Shown: one piece after another, positions 8,301 through 16,461 of the stretch
Layout: each line of letters starts with the position of its first letter
How positions within the stretch are numbered: the stretch's first letter is position 1
Translations under genes and position numbers: made by a program
The notes under the pieces: generated by a model
Database searches by the model: none
What the model saw: the letters and a program-made list of their open reading frames with translations, nothing else
Told to the model about the DNA's origin: nothing
Assembly (NCBI RefSeq): GCF_002864045.1
Contig: NZ_PJPV01000061.1
Location: forward strand, 1-63,579
Direction of reading: 5' to 3'
Origin: Endozoicomonas acroporae
GTDB taxonomy: Bacteria; Pseudomonadota; Gammaproteobacteria; Pseudomonadales; Endozoicomonadaceae
DNA: 63,579 bases

Positions 8301-9035
8301 ATGCTCTCGCTTATGGCTATTGCTGACTCTACTCTTAGACTGCCTGAACATATTGCCATTATCATGGATGGTAATAACCGCTGGGCCCGGCATAAGTTGT
8401 TACCAAGCCTGTCCGGACATCGGGCTGCATTGAATACGGTACGAGAGGTGATCAAACGGTGTCGGGAGTTGGGCATTCCATATCTTACACTTTTTGCCTT
8501 TTCCAGCGAGAACTGGCGAAGGCCCGAAGCGGAAGTGACCGGCTTGATGCAGATGCTTCTGAATGCGCTGAAGAAGGAAGCCCTGAAGCTGACGGAATAT
8601 GATATCCGCCTGAAGATTATTGGTGATGTTTCGGCGCTAAGTCCGCAAATTCAAACAGCTATTCAGCAGTGCGAAACAGCGACACAGCATTGTCGTGCCA
8701 TGACCCTGATGGTAGCTGTGAATTATGGAGGTCATTGGGATATTACCAGGGCATTTCGACAGCTGGCGGCCACGGTAAAAGCGCAGGACCTTGATCCGTT
8801 TTCGATTCAGTCGGAACAGATTGAAGAGAGCCTGGCCACTGGGTCAGCACCGCCGGTGGATTTGCTGATTCGCACCAGTGGCGAACAGCGGATCAGTAAC
8901 TTTCTGTTGTGGCAGTGTGCGTATGCAGAGCTCTATTTCTGCGATACCCTATGGCCGGATTTCACGGCGCAGGATCTGGATGCCGCCATTGCCGATTTTC
9001 AGAAACGTAACCGCCGGTTTGGGCGCAGTGATTGA
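8301..9035 (+). CDS. Undecaprenyl-diphosphate synthase-like cis-prenyltransferase (UppS paralogue)
   Basis: The 244-residue cytosolic enzyme condenses isopentenyl diphosphate onto an allylic diphosphate to make the C55 lipid carrier of cell-wall and surface polysaccharide synthesis. All family signatures are visible: the catalytic Asp in IIMDGNNRWA (about 20), FAFSSENW (about 67), VNYGG (about 140) and RTSGEQRISNFLLWQ (about 193) with AYAELYF. It stands alone, not in the usual frr-uppS-cdsA-dxr context, so it is probably a second copy that supplies carrier lipid to the nearby polysaccharide module. The start at 8301 could also be the ATG at 8313. Confidence 0.9.
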   Translation: MLSLMAIADSTLRLPEHIAIIMDGNNRWARHKLLPSLSGHRAALNTVREVIKRCRELGIPYLTLFAFSSENWRRPEAEVTGLMQMLLNALKKEALKLTEYDIRLKIIGDVSALSPQIQTAIQQCETATQHCRAMTLMVAVNYGGHWDITRAFRQLAATVKAQDLDPFSIQSEQIEESLATGSAPPVDLLIRTSGEQRISNFLLWQCAYAELYFCDTLWPDFTAQDLDAAIADFQKRNRRFGRSD

Positions 9036-9046
9036 AAGGTTGTTGC

Positions 9047-9295
9047 CTACCCTTTAAAGCCCCCCGCTTCAGGAGATTTGATCTTTATTTCTGCACTTTG
9101 GTAATAGCTGTTTTCAAACCATTCCAGGGCTTTCTGAAAAGCTTCTTCTCCATATCTGGCAAAACTGAAACGTCGGGTATGAACTGTGCCAACGGGGTTA
9201 GCTTCGGTTGCCTGCAGTTTCGGCTTTGTCGCTGAAAAACTCACCTGCCAACCGGTCTGGCCATCTTTGAGCGTGTATTTTTCGATTCCGATCAT
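9047..9295 (-). CDS. Small AP2-like DNA-binding domain protein, probably cut by an IS
   Basis: The 82-residue reading frame from ATG 9295 begins MIGIEKYTLKDGQTGWQVSF and contains RRFSFARYGEEAFQKALEWF, the pattern of an AP2-type DNA-binding domain as found beside homing endonucleases and in phage-like proteins. The frame runs on upstream to 9364, but those residues are encoded by the inverted repeat of the adjacent IS, whose end is at 9300. There are only four bases between the IS tip and the ATG and no ribosome binding site, so the gene was either truncated or lost its leader. Function is unknown. Confidence 0.5.
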   Translation of the reverse strand: MIGIEKYTLKDGQTGWQVSFSATKPKLQATEANPVGTVHTRRFSFARYGEEAFQKALEWFENSYYQSAEIKIKSPEAGGFKG

Positions 9296-9299
9296 ATTG

Positions 9300-10848
9300 C
9301 TCGACTTTAGACTTTGCATGACACGAAAGACTGACCAGGTTTCAATAAAATAACAAGCCGACATCAGCGAACAATTTTTTCAGGTTCGCTTTTATTGCCG
9401 GTTTTTCTCTAAATGGCTGTATTTATGCAGCCTCTGCTTTATCTGTCTTCAACTGGCCGGGCAGTTCATCGAAATTGAACTCATATTTTTGATGATATCT
9501 ATCCCAGCCCTTACGAATAGGGAACCTTGGAATAATTCGTGACAGGGCAATTCTCATCATGCCTGCGGTTGTTGTATCCGGAGATCTCCAGGGTATCCGG
9601 GAAATCTTCAGGCATGGCTGATTTTTGCAGACGGTCAACAACTGTAATAATGCATAACCTGCCATTTTCAAATGCATCCAGCGCAGAAGTGTTCTCAATT
9701 TTTGCTGCCACAGATGACAGCAGCCAAATGCATGTTTGAGCTGGTGAAACATAGGCTCAACTGGCCACCGCTTTGCATAGCCCCGAAGTACATCAAGCCC
9801 TTCGTGTTCTGTATTGGTTGAGATGAAAATTCTTTTTTCAGTCAGCCCCTTATCATTCTCAAAACAGCTCCAGACAACCCGAATTTCTCGCCCTTTGAGG
9901 AATTTTGCCCGACAAATCAGAGTACGATATCGTACGGTGCGAAACTTGCTATACATCCATACTACGGCTTTGTGCTCAGGGAGTTTTTCTACCTTCTCAG
10001 CAGTCATCCTGGTGCCGTATTTTCTGGGACGTCCCGGTTTTTTGACTGCGGGTAATGTCGGTAATGCATAAAGGGCCCGGTTCGATGGTATTTGACCGGG
10101 GCGGCCTTCCGCAATGACTTCTATATCCATTTCCAGTGCTGGCTGCATCAGCGTCCGATTCATGTACCAGCAGTCCGTTACCAGCCGTAGTGCCCGATCC
10201 TGTACTTCCTTGCGTACAACCTTGAGCATGGCAACAGCGATTTTGAGTTTGCTGGCGTTACCTGAAGCAGGGGCCGGAAATGAAATAATAGGGATGCCGG
10301 TGAAAACCTCGTCTGCTACCCGTTCGAATATGACGGCCAGTGACACCCAGCATTGCCCCCAAATGTACTGAGGTCGATTAGTCTTTTTGCTGTGTTGATG
10401 GTGGGTACGACAAGCAGGGGCATTGTCAGAAAACCGTTCTATCACCCAGTCATCAAGAGCAAGAGTAATCGGCTCATCTGGCGGTGCCTTTGAACAGACC
10501 AGTCGGATCAAGCGACACGCCAGGTGCTTCCATCGCCATTTACCCTGTGAGATCCAGTGGTGGTAACTGCTCCACACACAATGGAAATCAATGGATAAAA
10601 GTGCCTGTGTAACAAAGCCATCGGTTGAAAGCATACAGCCGAACAGTAGTTCGCAGAACGTTGGTACTGCGGTTGGTGATAGCGCTCCGGCAAGAAAGGT
10701 TGTATATAAAGCGAGCTCCTGAAGGATTACTCGATGATCTGATGTGAGCATGGCAACCATCTCAAATTTCATCGTTGGGGATGGTTGCTATTAATAGTTA
10801 ATTAAATTTTTGTTGAACTATTGTGCTTTGAGAACTCTAAAGTCGAGA
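9300..10848 (-). mobile_element. Complete IS, IS4/IS701-type, 1549 bp
   Basis: Inverted repeats bound the element. Both ends read inward CTCGACTTTAGA (12 bp perfect) and continue with partial matching for another dozen bases. A single full-length transposase fills it. I could not find a clear target duplication next to the repeats (left ATTG, right ATAA). It lies between the small AP2-like ORF and the right-hand repeat region. Confidence 0.75.
9423..10772 (-). CDS. IS4/IS701-type DDE transposase
   Basis: The 449-residue intact transposase has acidic catalytic residues in ALDDWVIERF (about 106), LVTDCWYMN (about 198) and RWPVEPMFHQLKHAFG (about 345), the RNase H-like DDE arrangement with the Glu embedded in a YxxRW-type helix. 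The basic linker KKPGRPRKYG lies at about 248. The size and DDE spacing fit the DDE_5/IS701 group of the IS4 superfamily; the exact family is uncertain. The gene is open throughout and lies inside well-matched inverted repeats, so the element may still be mobile. Confidence 0.85.
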   Translation of the reverse strand: MKFEMVAMLTSDHRVILQELALYTTFLAGALSPTAVPTFCELLFGCMLSTDGFVTQALLSIDFHCVWSSYHHWISQGKWRWKHLACRLIRLVCSKAPPDEPITLALDDWVIERFSDNAPACRTHHQHSKKTNRPQYIWGQCWVSLAVIFERVADEVFTGIPIISFPAPASGNASKLKIAVAMLKVVRKEVQDRALRLVTDCWYMNRTLMQPALEMDIEVIAEGRPGQIPSNRALYALPTLPAVKKPGRPRKYGTRMTAEKVEKLPEHKAVVWMYSKFRTVRYRTLICRAKFLKGREIRVVWSCFENDKGLTEKRIFISTNTEHEGLDVLRGYAKRWPVEPMFHQLKHAFGCCHLWQQKLRTLLRWMHLKMAGYALLQLLTVCKNQPCLKISRIPWRSPDTTTAGMMRIALSRIIPRFPIRKGWDRYHQKYEFNFDELPGQLKTDKAEAA

Positions 10849-11129
10849 TAAAAAGTCAGGTTTATATCTTCTGTAATTAAATGCAATAAACGATAGCTTT
10901 AAAATTATTTATTCGTTAATTTAGGAAAATATTCAGCACCTATGTTTTGTAAAGAAAGACAGTACATATTGAACACTCAATCTCAACCGGAAAGACTGCT
11001 GAAAAACCGATCCAGATTTCAAAAAACTAGATTTTATTAAAAATGAATTTTTTATAGCTTATTTGCCGTGACCGTTACGGCCACGGGCAAACGTGGCAGC
11101 GGCAGGGTGGGGAGGTTTCAACCACTCGA
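10849..11129. other. AT-rich gap with a dispersed hairpin repeat
   Basis: No gene is supported here. From 11062 to 11117 there is a hairpin (TTTGCCGTGACCG / CGGCCACGGGCAAA) followed by GTGGCAGCGGCAGGGTGGGG. The latter part recurs at 46929-46971. The rest (10849-11060) is AT-rich with no recognisable signal. Confidence 0.5.
11062..11117. repeat. Dispersed hairpin repeat, copy 1
   Basis: CCGTTACGG...GGGCAAACGTGGCAG followed by CGGCAGGGTGGGGAGGTTT matches 46929-46971 apart from a short internal difference. The 5' half is an imperfect 13-bp hairpin. It encodes nothing recognisable and abuts the foldback element copy A2. Confidence 0.65.
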
Positions 11130-11294
11130 TAAGTAGTTGGCCAAATGGAATCGTATATTTCTGGCTAAGTGGGCAGTTACTATGCAAGGCGCAACGTAGG
11201 GAGCATAGCCGTAGCTATGTGACCGGAGTTGCAACGCCGCAGAGTGACTGGCCACTTAGCCAGAAATATATGATTTCATTTGGTTAACTACTTA
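11130..11294. mobile_element. 165-bp foldback MITE, copy A2
   Basis: Nearly identical in sequence and length to the copy at 1629-1793, with the same inverted tips TAAGTAGTT and AACTACTTA. Here it lies in intergenic DNA, 37 bp beyond the stop codon of the motB-like gene. Its hairpins could act as a transcript end for the laf operon. Confidence 0.85.
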
Positions 11295-11331
11295 CAAATC
11301 GCCCCCTTAATATCCGCACCATTTAAAACAT

Positions 11332-12243
11332 TCAAAACCCGGGATAATCAAACTGATTTCGTTCTGCCCGCTCAAAAGCATCATGCATTTCATTGCTGTG
11401 AGTTGGATGATGCTCATGACCTTCTTCATCAATAGGCGCAAACATACGTTCAACCTGTCGTTCCATATAATCAGCCAGAACCATGATTTCAATTCTACGG
11501 TTGGCACTGGACTCAGGATGCTTTGGGTCTCGGGGCACACGGTCAGCCATGCCAAGCACCATGAGAACTTTTTCTTCAAATAGACCACCAAACAGTAACG
11601 TTTTACGAGCCACTTGTGCCCTGGCAGCAGACAACTCCCAGTTACCATAATCAGAGCGTTGAAAACCTGAGCTATCGGTATGGCCGCTGATCATCAGGCG
11701 ATTATCGATATTATTAATAATTGGTGCCAGCTCAAGTAACAAGTCCTGAAAGAAAGGGTTCATTCGGGAACTTCCCCTTTCAAACATGTTGCGCTTGTTA
11801 TTGTCCAGAATGACAATGCGCAAGCCTTCCTCCAGCTGCTCAAGGTAGATGAAGTCTTCGTACTTGCCTGCGGCATCATCTCCCCCAATCATTCGCTGGA
11901 GTTCATCCATAAGGTCTTTGAAGTCCGGATTTTCATTCAACGTTTCTGCATTACCATCGCCAATGATTTCAGGCCCTTCCCGACCTCGCATACTCGGGCC
12001 CGGATTAGGGACTCTTACCAGTGAATCCTGCCCACCGAAGTCAATTGGGTTCAGGCTGCTTTTATGGCGAAAAGCACCAGGGTCTTCAAAATAAGCGGCA
12101 ATAGCGGACTTGGTATCATCATCGGTAGCATTCATGATCCAAAGCAACAGGAAAAGCGCCATCATGGCGATAGCAAAGTCGGCCAGGGCTACCTTCCATG
12201 ACCCGCCATGATGCCCGCCTCCTCCTACACGTTTGGCTTTCAC
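11332..12243 (-). CDS. lafU: MotB/LafU-like stator protein
   Basis: The 303-residue flagellar stator subunit has one membrane helix at about 18-37 carrying the ion-binding Asp22 (KVALADFAIAMMALF, equivalent to E. coli MotB Asp32). Its C-terminal OmpA-like peptidoglycan-binding domain (about 185-285) has SGHTDSSG and SANRRIEIMV. It anchors the stator to the cell wall while ions drive torque on FliG. It is the last gene of a minus-strand series equivalent to lafBCDEFSTU of Vibrio lateral flagella, 21 bp after the motA-like gene. By analogy with LafT/LafU the ion would be H+; the sequence alone does not prove this. Confidence 0.92.
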   Translation of the reverse strand: MKAKRVGGGGHHGGSWKVALADFAIAMMALFLLLWIMNATDDDTKSAIAAYFEDPGAFRHKSSLNPIDFGGQDSLVRVPNPGPSMRGREGPEIIGDGNAETLNENPDFKDLMDELQRMIGGDDAAGKYEDFIYLEQLEEGLRIVILDNNKRNMFERGSSRMNPFFQDLLLELAPIINNIDNRLMISGHTDSSGFQRSDYGNWELSAARAQVARKTLLFGGLFEEKVLMVLGMADRVPRDPKHPESSANRRIEIMVLADYMERQVERMFAPIDEEGHEHHPTHSNEMHDAFERAERNQFDYPGF

Positions 12244-12264
12244 GTCAAAAGGCTCCCATATCCA

Positions 12265-13119
12265 TTAAGCCTGGCCTTCCAGCATTTTTTCCAGCTCACC
12301 AAAGCTAGGACGACAATCGTCGTAGAGTATTTTGCGCCCCGCATCCACCGATACGATGGGTGGAAATCCGGATTTATAACTGGCTAACGAGACACGAATA
12401 CAATCAAACGCCTGAAGTTCATTATTTATCGAGTGACCAATAGCCGTGGCTGCCGGACCAACCAGACCGTAGGCAAAGAAGACGCCGAGAAAGGTGCCTG
12501 TCAATGCAGCGGCAATACTGGCACCGATCTGATCCATAGGGCCATTGATGGCACTCATGGTAATGACTATTCCCAGTACCGCAGCCAGAATGCCGAACCC
12601 TGGTAAAGCATCAGAAACATTCTGAAGCGCCACAGCAGGACGCATCATCTCATGCTCTTTTGTTCCTATTTCCTGCTCAATAATTCGCTCGTATTCATGA
12701 GCCGAGATACCGTCAACTAACGACAGCCGAAGGTTTTCCACAATAAAGCCGTAGATATGTGGCGTTTTCAGAATAAGAGGAAATTTCTTAAAGATGTCAC
12801 TGGTATCCGGTGATTCGATATGCTCCTCAAGAACCTTGTTCCCCCCCTTTTTTCTGGCCATCTCAAACAGGGTGTGCAACAGCATTAACAACTCATCAAA
12901 GTAGGCCCGGTTAAAGCCGGTTCCTTTGGCCATATAGGCCATATGACGTCCGGTGGCACGGACGATGACCATAGGGTTGGCGATCAGGAACGCACCAAAG
13001 GCACCGCCGGCAATTATCAGGATTTCCGCCGGTTGCCAGACTGAAATCAACTTCCCGCCGGCAATCATAAAACCGCCAAAAATACTTCCCAGCATGGCCA
13101 GCAGACCAACAGTTTTCAT
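12265..13119 (-). CDS. lafT: MotA/LafT-like stator protein
   Basis: The 284-residue inner-membrane stator subunit has four predicted membrane segments, two at the N-terminus and two around 165-225. The conserved proline that follows the cytoplasmic loop is seen in SDALPGFGILAAVLG. The cytoplasmic loop is long and charged, as expected for contact with FliG. Length and signatures fit the MotA group rather than the shorter PomA group. It starts one base after the sigma-factor gene ends, which indicates translational linkage, and is followed by the motB-like gene. Confidence 0.93.
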   Translation of the reverse strand: MKTVGLLAMLGSIFGGFMIAGGKLISVWQPAEILIIAGGAFGAFLIANPMVIVRATGRHMAYMAKGTGFNRAYFDELLMLLHTLFEMARKKGGNKVLEEHIESPDTSDIFKKFPLILKTPHIYGFIVENLRLSLVDGISAHEYERIIEQEIGTKEHEMMRPAVALQNVSDALPGFGILAAVLGIVITMSAINGPMDQIGASIAAALTGTFLGVFFAYGLVGPAATAIGHSINNELQAFDCIRVSLASYKSGFPPIVSVDAGRKILYDDCRPSFGELEKMLEGQA

Positions 13120-13120
13120 A

Positions 13121-13870
13121 TCAGGGCTCCCTGCTCCACTCTTCCATAAATGAGCGCAATCTCAATAATGCCTGCTGATGGAGTTGAGAAATTCTGGCTT
13201 CAGTCAGCTCCAGTATCTGGCCAATCTCTTTCATATTGAACTCATGAACGTAATACAGGTTCATCAGTTGCTGTTCTCTCTCGGGCAACGCTTTCAGGGC
13301 TTTTGTCAGTGCTTTATTACACTCATCACCTTCCGTAATGATCTGTATGGAATCGTCATCGCTGACTTCGATGACACTGGCACTGGCTTCGCCCTGAGTG
13401 AGCGCATCCAGGCTTAACAAGGTGCCAGAGCTTCCGCCCTGCAACATCCGGTGATAACGCTCCACACTGACACCCAGTTCTGCTGCGATTTCCTGTTCTG
13501 AAGGCGACCGCCCCAGCCGGTTTTGCAACGCCTGAATGGCATCCCGAATATTGTGGCTATGTTCACGGTCGGTGCGGCTGCGCCAGTCCCAGTGTCGAAG
13601 CTCATCGATCACCGCTCCTCTGATCCGGATTCGGGCATACTGCTCAAACGGGATGTTCTTCCCCGGCTCAAAACGGCTCGCAGCATCCAGCAGGCCCATC
13701 ATCCCTGCCTGCAACAGGTCATCTTTTGGCACATCGCCCCCCAATGCTCCGGCGATATGTAGCGCAACTTTTTTCACCAGTCCCAGATGCTCCCGAACAA
13801 GTTCGTCCCGGGAAGCCATTCCACTCTGTTTCTGGTAGGCATTCAGCCCTTTGCGTTGCTGTAGTGACAT
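13121..13870 (-). CDS. lafS: Flagellar sigma-28 factor (LafS/FliA)
   Basis: The 249-residue RNA polymerase sigma factor has region 2 at about 25-95 (LVKKVALHIAG, DLLQAGMMGLLDA, FEQYARIRIRGAVIDELR), region 3 at about 105-150 and region 4 with a helix-turn-helix at the C-terminus (LPEREQQLMNLYY, LTEARISQLHQQAL). It would transcribe the late flagellar genes. Sigma-28-like promoters are visible before fliD, flgM and flgB in this window. The FlgM-type anti-sigma factor is encoded at 35834. Its place between fliL and motA is that of lafS in lateral flagellar operons. Confidence 0.94.
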   Translation of the reverse strand: MSLQQRKGLNAYQKQSGMASRDELVREHLGLVKKVALHIAGALGGDVPKDDLLQAGMMGLLDAASRFEPGKNIPFEQYARIRIRGAVIDELRHWDWRSRTDREHSHNIRDAIQALQNRLGRSPSEQEIAAELGVSVERYHRMLQGGSSGTLLSLDALTQGEASASVIEVSDDDSIQIITEGDECNKALTKALKALPEREQQLMNLYYVHEFNMKEIGQILELTEARISQLHQQALLRLRSFMEEWSREP

Positions 13871-13882
13871 AGGGTCAGAACA

Positions 13883-14362
13883 CTATTGAATTACCAGATC
13901 GGTAATAATCAGATCATCCATGGTGACCTCAACCTGCTCTTTAACCAAAAGGTCATTAACCCTGGAAATGGTCTCTGTGCGGATAGCATCAGGCGCTTCT
14001 GGCTTTAATACATCCATATATTTCAACGTATTCAAATACCGGATAATTTCATTGCGGATCATAGGGCGGTAGGTTTCCAACTGTTTCAATGCCTCAGGAT
14101 CCCGGCTCATCAATGACAATTTAATCTGCAGGTAATGGGGACGGTTTTCACTCTTGAGCGAGATGATAAATGGTTCCATTTGCATGAAGTGAGGTACTGC
14201 CAATTCGTCGGGATCTTCACTCTTCTGTTGCATGAACATCCAGGCGGCTCCCCCGCCAACCGCAATCAGCAAGAGGACCAAAAAGATAAGAATGATGATA
14301 AGACCCTTGCCTGATTTCTTTTCCACTGCCGCTTCCGCCTGCTCCGTCTCTTCAGCCATCAT
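13883..14362 (-). CDS. fliL: FliL/LafF-like basal-body-associated membrane protein
   Basis: The 159-residue protein has a short cytoplasmic N-terminus, one membrane helix (about 19-42, LIIILIFLVLLLIAVGGG) and a periplasmic FliL domain (about 60-155, FIISLKSENRPHYLQIKLSL ... IITDLVIQ). FliL rings surround the stator and stabilise torque generation. The gene is the LafF position of the lateral flagellar operon, between the hook-length gene and the sigma factor. Set 2 has no second fliL. Confidence 0.88.
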   Translation of the reverse strand: MMAEETEQAEAAVEKKSGKGLIIILIFLVLLLIAVGGGAAWMFMQQKSEDPDELAVPHFMQMEPFIISLKSENRPHYLQIKLSLMSRDPEALKQLETYRPMIRNEIIRYLNTLKYMDVLKPEAPDAIRTETISRVNDLLVKEQVEVTMDDLIITDLVIQ

Positions 14363-14407
14363 GCCTCCCTGCCACCATTAAGCCCCTGGGATAAAAAGCA
14401 AGGGCGA

Positions 14408-15703
14408 TTAAACAAAATGATCCAGCAGTCGCCCTCCCCCGGAGCGAAACAGCTGAGCACCTGATAAATACTCCACATTGTCACTCCCCCAATCGGCTTG
14501 CAGCAGGGTTTCTGAAGCGGCCATGTTTGCCGCTTGATGCCTCCCGGCCTGCCCTCCCCGGCCGGAATGAACATCGACTGATAATTCTGATAAATCCACA
14601 TTGTGTTCGGCTAAAACCTGTCTCAGTCGTTCAGACTGGTTTAGTAGCAGGTCCCGGGTAGTGGCTGAAGACGCGGTCACCTGAAGGGAGAGCGATTCTG
14701 CATCCAGGGAGACAGACAGCGATAGACGTCCAAGTTCTGGTGGATCAAGCCGGATTTCCAGCCCGGTCTCGCCTTTTCTGAGCATCTGGATCAGTTCAGT
14801 GCCCAGGCGTTGAGGAGATAGTGACTGAGGGAAAATGACTTCCCTGTGAGAATTGGCAATGGCCTTCTGTTGCAGAGTCTCGGTATTGGCTTCAACCGAA
14901 GCTGGCACATGCAGTTTTCCCCCTTGAGAAACCTGACTCCCATGAATGGGTTCAGCTTCTGAGAGCGGAGTCAGATTGAAACGTACCTGCTCTCGAATCT
15001 TTACCTGGTCGATAAAAGGATGAACTTCTGGCAAAAAGGGATCAGCTGCCTTAGTCACAATACCCTGCGGCTGTTCAGTTTGGCTGAAAGCATCAGTCGG
15101 CAGAGCTGTGCCCTGGCCATGGATACCATTTAGCGTTTTTGAATCACCGGTAAAGAGCGTTCTATCAATGGATAATGACTCACTTCCAGAGCTTCTCAAT
15201 TGTGCTTGAGACAGCTGCTTTGAGCTATTGCCTGGCAACATCGTTTGATTGCTGATGTCCGATACCGTCCGGAGTCGTTCATTTCGGCCATCCGCCAATT
15301 CTGCGACCTCTGGAGATACAGGGTATTGGTTTACCGCACCTGCACGAACAGAATCAGACCCTTGCAAACTCATTTGTGTTGAAAATGCCCGACCAATATC
15401 TGACGAAGCAAGGTCAGAATAGGATGCCTTGCCAAGATGCATTATCGCAGGAGTGAAAGAACCTGCTGACAAGGCGGGCTGTCCCCCATAAGGTTCTAAC
15501 GGTTGTTCAAGCTCCCCATTCCGGGACATCAGCTGCTCTGGAAAGGCAGGCAGGACGTCTGTCAACCCATTGTTATTTCCAGAAGCATCAATTTCCTGAT
15601 AAATCCGATGAAACAAAAAATGTTGGTCACCAGAAGGAGCCTGTTGCTGCGGCATTGCTGGCACCGGGAGGTTCGTAACGGGCAAATGCTGAATTGCTTC
15701 CAT
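14408..15703 (-). CDS. fliK: FliK/LafE-like hook-length control protein
   Basis: The 431-residue protein has a low-complexity N-terminal two thirds and a conserved C-terminal Flg_hook domain (about 300-395: GLEIRLDPPELGRLSLSVSL, LLLNQSERLRQVLAEHNVDL). FliK measures the hook and switches FlhB from rod/hook to filament export. Start and stop overlap the upstream gene in a TAATG arrangement, which supports the start at 15703. Set 2 has no FliK, which matters for interpreting its altered FlhB. Confidence 0.85.
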   Translation of the reverse strand: MEAIQHLPVTNLPVPAMPQQQAPSGDQHFLFHRIYQEIDASGNNNGLTDVLPAFPEQLMSRNGELEQPLEPYGGQPALSAGSFTPAIMHLGKASYSDLASSDIGRAFSTQMSLQGSDSVRAGAVNQYPVSPEVAELADGRNERLRTVSDISNQTMLPGNSSKQLSQAQLRSSGSESLSIDRTLFTGDSKTLNGIHGQGTALPTDAFSQTEQPQGIVTKAADPFLPEVHPFIDQVKIREQVRFNLTPLSEAEPIHGSQVSQGGKLHVPASVEANTETLQQKAIANSHREVIFPQSLSPQRLGTELIQMLRKGETGLEIRLDPPELGRLSLSVSLDAESLSLQVTASSATTRDLLLNQSERLRQVLAEHNVDLSELSVDVHSGRGGQAGRHQAANMAASETLLQADWGSDNVEYLSGAQLFRSGGGRLLDHFV

Positions 15704-16035
15704 TACAACCTTCGGAAATTACTGGCTCGCTGATAGCTGGAAAGTGCCAAACTATCCTTGCGAGTTTTTTTGATCACGGACAGGCTATCAGCCCGGTGTC
15801 GGGTACATACCTGCATCAGGGCGCTGCACAAAACCTGTACTCTGGCGAGGGCCCCCTGAACCGGAGGCTGATTGGTTACACCGGCATCCGACATCTGTTG
15901 AAAAAATCCCTGCAAATCCTGATTAACAGCTATCATCCGATCCCAATCTTTTGATTCCAGAGATGCTTCAAGATCCAGTTCAAAGGATCTCAGCTTATCA
16001 ACATAATCAGTCACGGAGAGGCTATGATCTTTCAT
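15703..16035 (-). CDS. FliT/LafD-like flagellar chaperone
   Basis: The 110-residue, mostly helical, charged protein (YVDKLRSFELDLEASLESKD) sits between fliS and fliK. This is the place of lafD/fliT, whose product is the export chaperone for the filament cap FliD. Sequence similarity is weak, so the call rests mainly on size, predicted helical content and position. It is separated from fliS by two bases and overlaps fliK by one, so it is part of the same transcript. Confidence 0.65.
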   Translation of the reverse strand: MKDHSLSVTDYVDKLRSFELDLEASLESKDWDRMIAVNQDLQGFFQQMSDAGVTNQPPVQGALARVQVLCSALMQVCTRHRADSLSVIKKTRKDSLALSSYQRASNFRRL

Positions 16036-16037
16036 TT

Positions 16038-16448
16038 TTAACCTGCGCTGGCTACCGCACTGTCCTCAACAGTACCGTTAACAACCGACTGCCACCCCTC
16101 TCTGATCTCTCCCATCAATCCGGCGACTTCATCAATCATGGTCACATCATTACTGGCATTGGCTTCGGTCAGTCGTTTGATGCAGTACTGATAAAGTGCC
16201 TGCAAATTACCCGCCAGTTCACCGCCTTTCTCATGGTCAAGGGATTGTTCCAGCGCCAGCAGGATATCTATGGATAAATTAATTCGGTCAACCTTTTTAC
16301 CCAGGTCTTGTTCTTCCATGTAGTGACGGGCTTTTGCCAGTGTCTCCATCAACTTATTAAACAGTGTTGCTACCAGCTGCTCGGGCTTTGCCACTTCCAC
16401 TGAAGCCCGCTGCTGCTGTTGATAGGCGCTGATCCCTGGCCGCTTCAT
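16038..16448 (-). CDS. fliS: FliS/LafC flagellin chaperone
   Basis: The 136-residue cytosolic chaperone binds the C-terminus of flagellin before export. The family pattern is clear: YQQQQRASVEVAKPEQLVAT-LFNKLMETLAKA near the N-terminus, then VDRINLSIDILLALEQSLDH and LQALYQYCIKRLTEAN. It follows fliD by 13 bp and precedes the FliT-like gene by 2 bp, as in lateral flagellar operons. Confidence 0.9.
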   Translation of the reverse strand: MKRPGISAYQQQQRASVEVAKPEQLVATLFNKLMETLAKARHYMEEQDLGKKVDRINLSIDILLALEQSLDHEKGGELAGNLQALYQYCIKRLTEANASNDVTMIDEVAGLMGEIREGWQSVVNGTVEDSAVASAG

Positions 16449-16461
16449 ACATGCTCCGTAT

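Noticed and set aside
9300..10848. Target-site duplication for the IS
   Set aside because: The bases next to the inverted repeats (ATTG and ATAA) do not match convincingly, so none is claimed.
11093..11287. Plus-strand small ORF beginning MAAAGWGGF, and the similar one at 46946
   Set aside because: The shared start is explained by the dispersed DNA repeat, and the rest of each frame is unrelated or inside a foldback element.
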